Assembly: GCA_023974075.1 (NCBI GenBank)
Contig: CM043793.1
Coordinates: forward strand, 5,862,896 to 5,926,895
Reading direction: 5' to 3'
From: Chaenocephalus aceratus
Lineage: Eukaryota > Chordata > Actinopteri > Perciformes > Channichthyidae
DNA length: 64,000 bases
The position numbers and the translations under genes are program-made. Within the stretch, counting starts at the first letter, position 1; the number at the start of each line of letters is the position of its first letter. Below the pieces are notes generated by a model, which saw only the letters and a list, made by a program, of their open reading frames with translations, was not told the origin of the DNA and did not search any database. Positions 1-10,388 of this stretch are shown in pieces.

Positions 1-245
1 TTCTTTCTTGATGTTACTGTTCTTCTTTTACTTTGTAAAACTGTAACAATACAGAAATAAAACACAGATAAGTGTGCAGGCTTTACATAACATATAAGTA
101 GCACTGTACAAACGACACACATACTACTATTAAAGGAATTAGCTATCATTAGCATCACTATTAGCTAGAAATAGCACAGATCACCATTAGCTAAATTAGC
201 ACACATTAAACTAGCTTCAGACCAAAACTTACAAACATTCTGCAC

Positions 246-505
246 ATAACACATCCAAATTACACATGAATAACTCACAGACAAATAGTCTCCAAGGCTC
301 AAGCATCACAGACATGAACACAGTTTACATGACGTCTCTGCTCCATGTGTTGACCTCGTGCTCCGTTTACAAAAATCCTCGCAAAGCAGAGAGCGCTCAC
401 TCTGACACGCCCCCAGCAAACCAACAAAACCAAGGAGCGCTCACTCTGATCCAAAAAACATGTCCCAACTACATAAACATAGAAATAGGCAGCACACTCC
501 CCGCT
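246..505 (-). repeat. LTR-like direct repeat, left copy (BEL/Pao element)
   Basis: This stretch is repeated in the same orientation at 6428-6675, sharing the tract beginning cacatccaaatt and the phrases agtctccaaggctcaagcat and gcaaagcagagagcgctcac, with small indels. The two copies bracket a BEL/Pao body that reads on the - strand, so this copy would be the 3' LTR side. I could not fix TG/CA ends or a target duplication, so the exact LTR borders are open. The short + strand reading frame here is not a gene. Confidence 0.45.
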
Positions 506-590
506 TGAGATAATAACATTATATCACGACAAATACAATTGAACTTGAAAGGGAATGTCCTCTGAAAACAACATATTAAGAGTTCTTTCT

Positions 591-1210
591 CTAAGACTCT
601 GCAAGAAGGACAACAATTTCTGTTACAGGCCTAAGGAACACCTTGGCTGTCCCGTCCTTCACAATCCGCACTTCTACTTTGCGGACCCTCTTGTCATTGC
701 TTGGAAAAGTCTTAACAACCAATCCCATTGGCCATTCGTTCCTATGGGCTTGACTGTCTTTGAGAAGGACGACGTCTCCTTCTTTGACGTTTGGCTCGTC
801 TTGCGTCCACTTCCTGCGGCTCTGCAGAGTAGACAGATACTCTCCTTTCCATCTCTTCCAAAAGGTGTCGGGAAGGCACTGAACTTGCTTCCATTGCTTT
901 CCGACCAACTGAGCTGTATCGAAATTTCCAGGAGGTGCTGAAACTGCACTCATTTTCTGAGTCAGGAGCATTGAGGGGGGCATATCTGGGTCAGTAGACA
1001 CAGACACAAGGGGTCTTGCGTTGATGATCGCCATCACCTCTGCCATGAATGTGCTCAGAACCTCATGTGTAAGACGTACTGGTCCACTAAGGAGCACATC
1101 ATTTAGAGATGTTCCTCATCAGCACTTGAGTCGAACACAACTCGTATTTGGTTTGGCTTTTGTGGGTGATACACACCGAATGTTGGTAGGTACCAGTGTT
1201 CTTTTCCTTT
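591..1210 (-). pseudogene. BEL/Pao pol remnant: RT start fused to integrase C-terminus and DUF5641
   Basis: The - strand frame 591-1097 reads from LLSGP straight into LTHEVLSTFMAEVMAIINARP and then a C-terminal domain with WTQDEPNVKEGDVVLLKD. The last part is the usual DUF5641 end of BEL/Pao integrase. Just upstream, at 1100-1210 in another frame, are EHWYLPTFGVYHPQKPNQ and RVVFDSS, the standard opening of the Pao reverse transcriptase. The LLSGP motif normally belongs to that RT opening, so the junction near 1075-1090 is a large internal deletion joining RT to integrase. No YxDD, RNase H or DDE core is present. Inactive. Confidence 0.75.
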
Positions 1211-1254
1211 GACCAAAGGTGGCGCAGGCTCAGCTTGGTCATTGTCCAGCATCT

Positions 1255-2184
1255 TTTGCATGAACTTGATGTAATGATTCTTTCATTTCTGGCCTTTTCT
1301 CAGAAGAAGGAGAAGAGACGTTTCAAGGCGTGTTCCCTGTTGCTTGAAAGGCGTCGTCTAGGAGAGCTGAATGGTAAAGGAGCTACCCAGCTGTTTCCTT
1401 CTTCTTGGTAGACCTCTGCCTCCATGATTGCAAGGTAAGCTTTGTCTTCTATTGAGTGCGATCTTGTTGTCATCTTTGGACCTGTCGAACACCGAACACC
1501 CAAGATTGTCTGTAATCGCAGTGCAATCTGTGTTCTGCTTACATGCAGGGAAGGTGAGACTAGGATGCTGTGTCATGCCACTGAAGTCTTCTTTAACATG
1601 AATACTGTTTGGACATGGACTGAGATAAGATGTGCGACCGTTGTGCAGGATGTTGGTCTTGTAGACATTGACCTCTGATGGTTTGTGAGCTATTCCCAAG
1701 CATACTTCTCCCACAATGACCCAGCCTAGGTCTAGCTGTTGTGCGTAAGGTCCATTGTGCGGTCCATTTGCTCACGTACTTTGTGCACCCTTAGGATGTC
1801 TCTCCCTAAGAGCAGAAGGATAGGAGCGTTTTGATCTACTGGATGAATCTTGTTAGCAACTGGCTGTAGGTGTGGGTGATGTAGTGCAATCTCTGGAGAG
1901 GGAATTTCTGCTCTTTCATCTGGCACCATGTCACACTCAATTAAGGGTGGTAAGGGAAGCTGTACTTTCCACTCCACAGACTCAATGACAAAATTAACGG
2001 CTCTTCTACCTGAAGTCTCTGACTTCCCAGAACAGGTTTTCAGGGTGTATGGAGTGGAGTTACCTTTAACTTCAAAGAGATTGAAGAACTCTGTTTTGGC
2101 TAGTGACTTATTACTTTGTTCGTCCAACACCGCATACATCTTCATTGCCTTCTCCTTTTCCCCTGCAGGATATGCTTTCACCAA
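1255..2184 (-). pseudogene. BEL/Pao aspartic protease-like (DUF1758) and A17 peptidase region, broken
   Basis: The frame 1732-2184 (-) carries MKMYAVLDEQSNKSLAKTEF, in which the LDEQSN stretch sits where a retropepsin DTGS would lie (the normal BEL version is degenerate). It continues into LLLGRDILRVHKV. A shift leads into 1358-1714 (-) with IAHKPSEVNVYKTNILHNGR and then, near 1300-1503, SWVAPLPFSSPRRRLSSNRE, typical of the Pao A17 peptidase/RT linker. At least three frame changes occur. The fragments are collinear with the BEL/Pao polyprotein and adjoin the gag remnant. Non-functional as it stands. Confidence 0.7.
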
Positions 2185-3200
2185 GATGATTTTGGAACAT
2201 GAGGAGGAGGGCCTGGATGCAGTGCGGCGATGTGTCTGTCACTGTTGCACTCGAAGCATTTGACAGTCAGTTTGCAATCTTTTGCCATGTGTTGAAAAGA
2301 ACCGCAACATCTATAACAGATGCGATTGTCTCTGAGATATGCTTTGCGGTCTTCCACAGTTTTCTCTCTAAAGAGCTTACATTTTTTTCAGTGGGTGTGG
2401 CTTCTTGTGAATTGGACACTGGCGATCTGGCTCATCACATTTTGTAAAAGTAGGACTGCTTTGGGTCTCTGCTGGCTCTTCTGGGATGTCCGTTGTATGT
2501 ACAGTTACAGAGGCTTTGTTACTTGGCGTGGATATAATAAAGCTTGGATCGTTCTTAATCTTTGCTTGTTGCTGGATAAACTTGGCGAAGACAGAGAAAG
2601 GAGGGAAGGCTACTCTGTAATCCTCCTTGTACTTGCTTCCAATGCTGGTCCACCTCTCTTGCAGATTATAAGGAAGCTTTTCCACTATTTCTCTTACCCC
2701 ACGAGCTGTATCCAAGTACGAAAGCCCTGGCAGAGCACCTTCGTCCTTAGCACACTCAAGGAGGAGGAGAATGTCGCCGAGTTCTCTCAGTTTAGCATTG
2801 TCTTTGTTGGTAAGCTTTGGAAAGTGTTCTATTTTCTTGAGCAGTCTTCAATGACCTCTGGCCCCATAACACTCTTCAAGACGTTGCCAGACCATGTTCA
2901 CACCTGCTGCAGGATTGAGTACGTGAACTGCACACATTCTCTTTGCTTGTTGCATGGAGTTGGGCCCTAGCCACTTAGTCATCAAATCTAGCTCTTCTCT
3001 GGCTGTGAGTCCTTAGTGGCACTTATAAAGGAGGCTTTTCACGTCCAGTAATTTTCAGGCTTGTCATCTAATTGAAGAAGACCTGCACTCACCATTTATT
3101 TTCTGATGAGGTATCTTGCGAAGTCTTGTGCACTTTGTGACTCATACTGTTGATCAGCGTGCTTCGGAGTACTGTGAGGGTAAGTATTTGATGTCGGTTC
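2185..3200 (-). pseudogene. BEL/Pao gag remnant with zinc knuckle
   Basis: On the - strand around 2350-2215 a frame reads CYRCCGSFQHMAKDC followed by FECNSDRHIAALHPG, the zinc-knuckle arrangement found at the end of BEL/Pao gag. Upstream, 2377-2715 (-) includes REIVEKLPYNLQERWTSIGS, and 3000-3110 (-) has GLLQLDDKPENYWTWKASF with an in-frame stop at the wild-type tryptophan region. Both match the DUF1759-type gag core. The frame is interrupted several times. The order and strand agree with the protease remnant that follows. Confidence 0.7.
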
Positions 3201-3381
3201 ATTTTGTATGTCTTTGTAGACTGACTTAGCTTGAAATTATATTTTTTTTTCTGAAATGTTACTCAAATTACATATCACTGAATGACTTAATACGTGAATA
3301 ACTCAAAACTTTGTGAGACCCAATCTATTTCCTTAATTATTTGATATAATATGAACTTTTCTGTGCGGAAGTCCTAATAAT

Positions 3382-6263
3382 TGTCTCCTGGTGTGACATT
3401 ATGTTTAATGATAATATTTAATTCAGAGATTGTCAGACAGAGAAGAAATATATGCTCAACCATTATCAACTTGTTTTAAATATTCCCCTACAACCATAGT
3501 AATCAATTTAAATTTATAATCATGTTATTGCCCTACTAAATGATCTACACATAGGGACTTTTCATAAAAGTTTGGGTTATTTTCATTATAATAAGTATGA
3601 AACCTGATTGAACTAAAAACTATCTTTACATATCCATAGTGATGCTATTACTCTTCTTCTATTCAACACTTTTCTCAGGCATTTGAGAACCAAAATGCCT
3701 ATTTTCTTGACTTTTCTTTTTGTCGCACCACAGGACATTCTGTCACACCGATGGACACCATTACAAAATATGTCAAGTTTTGTACAAAATCTTTATTATT
3801 TCATCTCTACTCTCTAAGGTTATATTCTGAACATCAGAACCAACAGTGCTATTTAAAAATGTGTATTGGCTAATAGCCCTCATAACATCATGTCACATCA
3901 TAACATGGACATAAACGGAAATGTGAATAACAATGGATAGCTTGAAACATATTCAAAACAATTCATTAAACAATTCATCCATAAACTACATTAATATTCA
4001 TTCATGAAACATTCAGTAGAGATAAGCAATTTCATTTTTCAGTAAAATTCATTGAACAATTGATAAAACTAATTCATAAAAACATTCAGAAAAGATAAAC
4101 ACATTCATTGTTAAGTAAAATTCAGTCACATCTGTAGTTTGACTCGAGTGGTGAAACAATGTCCACTAGCTTATACTGTATAGCTTTTGGTGCTTGGGAC
4201 TCGCATCATGTTTCTACATTCTTTCAGATCTCATTGAATAGTAACCAGTCATATTTGGTGAGCTGTGCAACACGCTGCTTGGGCTCTGGCTGACCATTTC
4301 TGTTTTCTTTACCCAGTTTTTATATGTTTTGTTCCCAACCACCACGTCTTCCTTCGTCCAGTGTTCCCATCTGGCTCGCTCGTCTGGGTTATAAGCCGCA
4401 AGCTTGATTTCATCATAGCAGCACTTTGTGCATGTTCGATTCATACAATGTAAGTCTTCAGTATTACAAGTAATACTTGAGAGGAGATGTGATAGGCTTT
4501 TTGAGGAGAGTATACCCCTCTGTGACAAGCTGTCAATTCGGAGCCGCATGTTTTCATGCTGGTAGCAGGCACATGTATTACGATCATTTGATCGGGCTTC
4601 TGTGACAAAGAATGGCTTATATCGTACAAACTGTCTATGATATTGCATGATGTGCTTCACATGTCTGGTTGTACTCTTTGTGCAAATCAACTAAAGATGT
4701 TGCTAGTACTCTCCACTGCATTTTTTCTTTCCTACCAATAATGTCTTTTTTCCCAGGGAGAAAGTCTGCTGTTCTCATCTCTAGTCAAGAAGGACTCCAC
4801 TTGTGTTTTTCTTTGTCCAGCAATGTATCCTTGTTTGGACTGTTTTGTTCTTGAGGGACTTTCCCACAAACGTTCCGTGTCTGTATGAGGCGTTGATTCT
4901 GCCTTCTAAACCTCTCAGCTTTTCGGTTTTCTGCTTTAACTTTTTTAAGTAATTTCTTATTTTGAATCATTAGCTTCTTCAGCTGCTTTTTGACAGCGGA
5001 TTTTTCTTTTTAATCCCTTGGGTTTGATTGGAGCCATCTCATTGGGGGAATGTGTTGGTGTACTGCATAAAAGAGGTACTAGGACTTATTTGACCTCTTC
5101 ATGGTCAGAAGGTTGATCATCAGCCTGAGGTGGAGTTAGTTCAAGTATAGCCTTAATGGCCCGGTCCCTTGCCCTACATCTCCTTTTTGAGTTCTTCCAT
5201 TTTCCTTGAAGCCGCTTTTTTTGTTGCTGCTGACACAGACTTCACACTGAGGCTAACAATTTCTCCATTCACTCTTTTCTCCTGATATCTGCAGAAAAAA
5301 GGACAAAACCGTAAGCATTTCTGCCCATGTAATGAAACATTTTAGTCGTTTAATCATTCTTGGTGGCATGTTATATTTACTTTCTGCGTCTCTCTCTCAA
5401 GAGATCCTCTCTCCTCCTTGGATCTTCATTCAACCTCTCCCTGTACTTTCTTGTCCTATCCTTACTAGTCATCGTCTGCCTGTCTCTCATACCTTCCGCC
5501 TGGACCTCAAACTAAACAAATAGAAAACAGTAGAATGTTTTACATTCGGTGTACTCAAAAGGTTAGAAAACGTATTATATAAGTAGTCTAAATTAATTTA
5601 AAAATGCATCTATCTAGGCCTTATTTATAACCTACGTCCACTGGTGTGACAGCCATTTACACTAGTGACGCTGACTTTACGTCACACTATAGGACAATGC
5701 TGTCACACCAGTGGACATTTTCAGTTACATTGTCAGTTTGCGGCCTAGCTGTATGCTAGAGAGCCTTCAATCCAAACTTACAGTGTAAGGTTTACATCAT
5801 ATTTAAATGTCAAGTAATATACATTTATTAAAATGTTCATATCAACAATTTCATTAAGTCACACCAAAGGACAGCGTTATCGGTCCCATTTCTGACAGTG
5901 CAAAAAAATAGCAATATTATGATAAATATCTGAGCCAAAACTCACCCTCTGTTCATTGCATGTGGTCCAGGGATGTCTTCTGGAAGTTTCCTGGATAAAT
6001 AAGGCCCTCTCTCAATGATGGGTCTCCAAATTAATGCCTGTTCTATATTCACAAAATGGTGTCACACTAGGTGGACATCTGTTTTGTGGACAAAATGTAA
6101 TGCGTCATAAGCATTTGGATTTGGTACATGAATACTTAAAACCTATAGTTTCATAAAGTAAACATTGCTATTATGTGTATAAAAGGTATTTATTGTATTA
6201 TTTTGTTTATTACAGTAGTTTGAAGATTAGCAATGTGACCCCGGACAGTCACACCAGTGGACA
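3382..6263. repeat. Dispersed TGTCACACCnnnGGACA motif family (at least 8 copies)
   Basis: Copies seen: 3382-3398 (reverse), 3721-3738, 3741-3758, 5636-5651 (reverse), 5681-5698, 5701-5718, 5858-5873, 6060-6078 and 6248-6263, some with one or two changes. They occur on both strands, singly or as close pairs, over 2.9 kb. The spacer between the TGTCACAC and GGACA halves is short and variable in sequence. Such motif clusters can be subterminal transposase-binding sites, but that is inference. Confidence 0.65.
4214..5230 (-). pseudogene. Decayed coding remnant of a multicopy animal transposon-associated protein family
   Basis: On the - strand 5230-4980 and 4970-4785 give basic, lysine/arginine-rich helix-forming stretches (for example KKVKAENRKAERFRRQNQRL). 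A shifted frame near 4790-4680 reads SPGKKDIIGRKEKMQWRVL. The 4690-4214 frame carries FVRYKPFFVTEARSNDRNTC, then CACYQHENMRLRIDSL, LSSITCNTEDLHCMNRTC, TKCCYDEIKL and RARWEHWTKED. The cysteine/histidine spacing and order resemble a large uncharacterised repetitive protein family seen in fish and other animals (basic coiled N-terminus, then a Cys-rich core). I recall the pattern but cannot name a superfamily. Frameshifts and missing parts make it a pseudogene. Confidence 0.4.
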
Positions 6264-6427
6264 ATGTTCATGTTTCAAACCAAATATTTAAATATTAGAA
6301 GTATAGAGCTCATGAATTACAGATGGGTTGGTTATTGAAGATCAAGATGTTAATAAAAATAGAGATTTTAATAAAACATCACCAGTTATTATATATATGT
6401 GTCACCATGAACAGAAAAACAAGGCGT

Positions 6428-6680
6428 CACGTCAACCACCCAACACATCCAAATTGCACATGAATAACTGACAGACAAATAGTCTCCAAGGCTCAAGCAT
6501 GAGGTCTCTGCTCCATGTGTTGATCTCGTGCTCCGTTTACAAAGACCCTCGCAAAGCAGAGAGCGCTCACTCTGATGCGCCCCGAGCAAACCAACAAAAC
6601 CATGGAGCGCTCACTGTGAGCCAAAAAACATTGTCCCAACTCTATAAACATAGAGATAGGCAGCACACAGCACTTGGGGA
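6428..6680 (-). repeat. LTR-like direct repeat, right copy (BEL/Pao element)
   Basis: Counterpart of 246-505, sharing long identical runs with a deletion near agcatgaggtctctg. It lies on the 5' side of the - strand BEL/Pao body, so it would be the 5' LTR remnant. Its ends were not resolved. Confidence 0.45.
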
Positions 6681-6689
6681 GTCCTCTGT

Positions 6690-7023
6690 ACATTTGAAGA
6701 AAATTAATATAATTAAAATTGGCCCACTTTGAAATAAATCAAACATATAGCTGCACCCTAAAAAGAGTTAACTGATTGAATTATGTCTGAAGATCGTCAG
6801 TCTTTCTCTTCCGTGTTTTTCCTCCAATACGTAAAGGCTGCAGCACCTCTGACAACTTATTAGTACATATCAAACCGGTAAGCCAGCATTGTTTGCTGTG
6901 AAAGCATATAACTCTAAGCAACGAAGCTAAATAAGTTAATTCAGGACAACTTTGGGAATTTTGTTTGTTTGTTTATGAGTTTCAAATAGATTTTGAAAGT
7001 GGAGATAGAGAGTGAGAGAGAGA

Positions 7024-7083
<60 letters not shown>

Positions 7084-7600
7084 GAATACTATCTGCTTAG
7101 TTGCAATACTGCTCAAGCATGCAACTTAGGCCTATCAATGTTTATGTAATTTAGTTGCCGGTGTGGCCATGGTTTTGAGTCTGTGTGTGTGTTGAGCGCA
7201 GCACCGTCTGCTTTTTGCAGTACAGTAACAGTAAAGTAGGACGAAGCAGCCAGGGGCGCCGCCAGGGATGTTGGGCCCCATGAAAAGATATCACATTGGG
7301 CCCCACCACCAGGCCCAGGCCCAGGCCACGCCAACAAAGCACAATGCTGTAACCACAACCTCCAGAACCCAACCCACTCATTTATGCTTTAAATAACTCT
7401 ACCTGTACAGGCTTGCATCTATCTTGTAGTCCAATACTAACTGCACAATATTTACTGACACTGAGCGGTGAACATATAACACTGTGCAGACGTGCAACAT
7501 TCTGCTGCAGTAGAATTCACTATTTGATACAACACTAACATTCCTGACAATAGACCTCAATAGTCATCTTTTATGGTGTACATGCCTTTTAATAACATTT
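6690..7600. other. No gene; (GA)n tract and repeat debris
   Basis: The stretch has a (GA)n microsatellite at about 7029-7083. At 7251-7290 it has a GGCGCCGCCAGGGATGTTGG tract followed by ggcccc-rich sequence, resembling the terminal sequence of a common fish hAT-type repeat. The short - strand frames over 7113-7381 are not supported as coding. Confidence 0.5.
7029..7083. repeat. (GA)n microsatellite
   Basis: About 27 near-perfect GA dinucleotides, preceded by shorter interrupted GA runs from about 7006. Confidence 0.95.
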
Positions 7601-7609
7601 TTGAATGGA

Positions 7610-8300
7610 ACATTCAAAAATCAAACATTCAAAAATAAAATAAATATAACTTGGAGTTTGCCTGAACAAGTCAGGAGTGAGAATTGTTTATCTCTAACAT
7701 ATTCAACTGCCTGCGTCATCAATCTGTTCCCTCTGCCAAGGACAAGCGGCAAGAGGAATCAAAACAGGAGAAAGACACAACACATCGCGCAGAAAACCCT
7801 GAAGAATTATCACTGCACCCGCCTGAGGAATGTTCTGATTATGGGAGACCTATGGAGACACATGGAGAAGGTCTCCACTGCCCGTCACCCCCCCCCTGTC
7901 AACGCCTTTGAGGATACTCCGTTCACCCTTTCACCTTCACCCTCGCCCACCCTCCTGGAGATCGCTGAAACACACATGTCCTCTACCCCCGCACCATCTC
8001 CCCCGTCTCCATCACCGTGCCTACGTCAATCACCTCCCCTCCCTTCTCCGAAGCCTGATAAGGATGTGTGTGTACAAAACAAAACAAACTCTTACTGATA
8101 TGTGATGGGTCCAGGCTCAAGGGCATATGGCACTCTCAACTCTTTCCAGGACATGCCGGGGCCCTGCCTGCCAGTAGCTTTGCCGATATCTGTGTTGATA
8201 GGTAATAGATTAAGAGCAGTGAATCATCTTAGAAACAGGAAGCGCTCAAACGTTTGTGTGAGTTTATCTAATTTAGCAGTGATTCCTTGTCAGCCACAGC
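7610..8300 (+). pseudogene. L2 ORF1-like region, degraded
   Basis: Frames 7601-8098 and 8102-8317 give proline/serine-rich sequence and then SVLIGNRLRAVNHLRNRKR and NLAVIPCQPQLVTK, directly upstream of the endonuclease. Position and composition fit the poorly conserved first ORF of fish L2 elements. No firm domain is visible, and the segment is broken by shifts. Confidence 0.4.
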
Positions 8301-8338
8301 TTGTTACAAAAACATGACTGATAGTGTGTTTAACAAAC

Positions 8339-10078
8339 TTAAACTAGCTTTATTAAATGTCAGGTCTTTGTCAGGAAATTTTTTTTTTAATCAATGATTT
8401 TATCACTGAGCACAATCTCAATTTTATGTTTTTAACAGAAACTTGGATTGAACAAAATAACAGTGCAGCTGTTCTTATCGAATCAACCCCTCCCAACTTT
8501 AGTTTTATGAGTCAGGAAGAATGCATAAGAAAGGGGGTGGAGTTGCTATTCTGTTCAATGATTCCCTTCAATGCAGGAAGACATCGTATGGAAGCTTGAT
8601 TCTTTTGAATATGTGGCCTTCAGCTGAAATGCTCCTCTCGAGCTCTGTTCCTAAATATCTATAGGCCACCCAAATACTGTGCAAGCTTTTTATGATGACT
8701 TTACTGAACTGCTGTCTATAGTGTGTATTGACTTTGACCGTCTAGTCATTGTTGGTGATTTTAACATCCATGTTGACAACCCCCAGGACCAGGCCCGGAC
8801 TGGCCATCGGGAGGACCGGGAGGTTTCCCGATGGCCTGGCCTGTTAAGTGGCCTGCTGGCCTGAGGATTTTTTTCAATGTATATATTGTGAACGCAACGC
8901 TGCGCAAATGTGGGTCTGACTCTGCCTCACAGAGGGTGACTGGCTGTCTACATGATGTGGCCTGCCGACATGGCCACTTTCATACAGATCATACTAATGC
9001 CCTCGATTGGTCTCTTTGTGTCATTCAAGCTCGGGAGGGTGTGTGTTAGTGTATGTGTGGCGCGAGCGAGTGAGAAAAAGCGCGCGCACCGGTTACATGT
9101 ATTGTTGTTGTTAGCATCTGGTGCTAGCTGCGCAAACGGATATCAGGAGCTTTTTCAACAACAAGGTGGAGGAGAGTCCTCTCCAGTCAGACTGAGAGAC
9201 TGATAACTACAGCTCAGGTGAGGTAAAGGACTCTCTGAGTGTTTAGATAGTTAACTTAGTCTAAGTTATCTCTGTGGGTCTCAAACGGTTTGGTCACCAT
9301 TTATGTAAACACATATTTCCATTTGAGGGGGGAGTGATTAGTAAAATATGCATGAATAATAAAAAAAAAAAAACGTTAACTAGGTGAAAAAAGGCAAGAT
9401 AAACTATTAAAACTTGTTGAGAGCTAAAACTAGTCTTTGCTTCTGCCTCAAAGAGGAGCAGGGGCAGAGGAGGGAGATAGGTGAGGCTGGTTCAGGAGCA
9501 CACACACTCACAACTATAAATGAACCAAAAACAAATAAATAAACAAGTTTCAATGTTTTTTCATATTGGATATGGTATGTTATTGGTTATGGCCATGTTT
9601 TTATGATTTTATGATCATCCACCGGGCATGCCCCCGGACCCCCCTATAGGATTTGAGGTCCACCCCCACTTAAAATATGTTCACATAGGTTCCTAAATAG
9701 ATTTGCACATTTTTTAAAATAGTAACCCATGTCCATATGTTTATTTTTGGGTAGTAGATTTAGAGGGCTATCACTACGGGCAGCAACGCTGTAAAAATTG
9801 ACAAATAAATCCAGCAAAATGGCACAAAAAACTGGTAGTGGCCTGGCTGGGTGTATAATTCCCGGCCTGACTTATTGTCCCAGTCCGGCCCTGCCCAGGA
9901 CAGAAAGGCTAAAGAACTGTTTTGTGTTCTTGATAGCTATGGGCTGACTCAGCATGTGACGGTGCCCACGCACAATAAGGGGCACACTCTGGACTTAATT
10001 ATCTCAAAGGGTCTGAATATCTCTAAGGTTGTGGTGACTGATGTTGCACTCTCTGATCATTCTCTGATATTTAACTGA
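8339..10078 (+). pseudogene. L2 endonuclease domain, split by a hAT MITE
   Basis: The + strand begins with KLALLNVRSL and FITEHNLNFMFLTETWIEQN (the NVRSL and ETW motifs of APE-type LINE endonucleases). It continues with VIVGDFNIHVDNPQD at 8730-8789 (GDFN motif) and resumes after the insertion with KELFCVLDSYGLTQHVTVPT, HTLDLIIS and VALSDHSLIF (SDHS motif, the catalytic histidine region). The MITE enters exactly after the codons for NPQD. Frameshifts near 8390 (T-rich run) and 8600-8640 also break it. Its role would be nicking of target DNA. Confidence 0.8.
8790..9893. mobile_element. hAT-type MITE with 8-bp target duplication
   Basis: The ends are CAGGCCCGGACTGG at 8790 and the near-complement CCAGTCCGGCCCTG ending at 9893. 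The flanking 8-mer CCCAGGAC is at both 8782-8789 and 9894-9901. An 8-bp duplication with CAGG/CCTG-type ends is diagnostic of the hAT superfamily. No transposase is visible in its 1104 bp. It carries a T/A-rich core and a short A-run near 9361. It is younger than the L2 it entered. Confidence 0.9.
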
Positions 10079-10089
10079 AAATACTAGGG

Positions 10090-10388
10090 ACATATTGACT
10101 CAGAATTTTTTTTCCACACTTGCCCCTGCTAACATCTCAGTAAATGAGCTAGTAGATCATTTTAATTCAAAAATTAAAAATGTTATAGATGCCATTGCTC
10201 CAACTAAGGTAAAGGAAGTGTCTGGCAAGAAAATATCTTCATGGAGAAAGGCCATGACCGTGAAAACAGAAAAAAGAGAATGTCGAAAAGCTGAACGCAG
10301 GTGGCGAAAAAACAAATCTTCAGGTTCACTTTGAAATCTATAAAGAGAGACTTGGCCTTTATAATTTGGAATTGAAAAACGCACGACA
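10090..10388 (+). pseudogene. L2 linker between endonuclease and RT, up to the RTE insertion
   Basis: The frame 10095-10334 reads VNELVDHFNSKIKNVIDAIA, then KISSWRKA and RECRKAERRWRKNK, the usual linker between endonuclease and RT in L2/CR1-type ORF2. It resumes after the RTE insertion at 12471 in the same phase. There is a stop near 10330. Confidence 0.7.

Larger units (their letters stand above)
540..3240 (-). mobile_element. BEL/Pao LTR retrotransposon body, internally deleted
   Basis: Read on the - strand from about 3240 down to 540, the order is gag-like region with zinc knuckles, aspartic protease-like (DUF1758) region, start of the Pao reverse transcriptase region, and integrase C-terminus with DUF5641. 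That is the gene order of BEL/Pao elements. The bulk of reverse transcriptase, RNase H and the integrase core is missing. Several frameshifts and stops break the rest. This is a dead or non-autonomous copy. Confidence 0.75.
3240..6390. other. Transposon-like tract between BEL/Pao gag and its right repeat
   Basis: This AT-rich stretch separates the gag remnant from the right LTR-like repeat, so it probably inserted into the BEL/Pao element. It contains one decayed coding remnant (4214-5230, - strand) and at least eight copies of a TGTCACACC-type motif. I found no clean terminal repeats or target duplication at its edges. Apart from those items I see nothing in 3240-4200 or 5240-6390. Confidence 0.4.

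Noticed and set aside
2320..2970. 216-codon + strand frame
   Set aside because: It is antisense to the BEL/Pao gag remnant, whose zinc knuckles and gag core read on the - strand.
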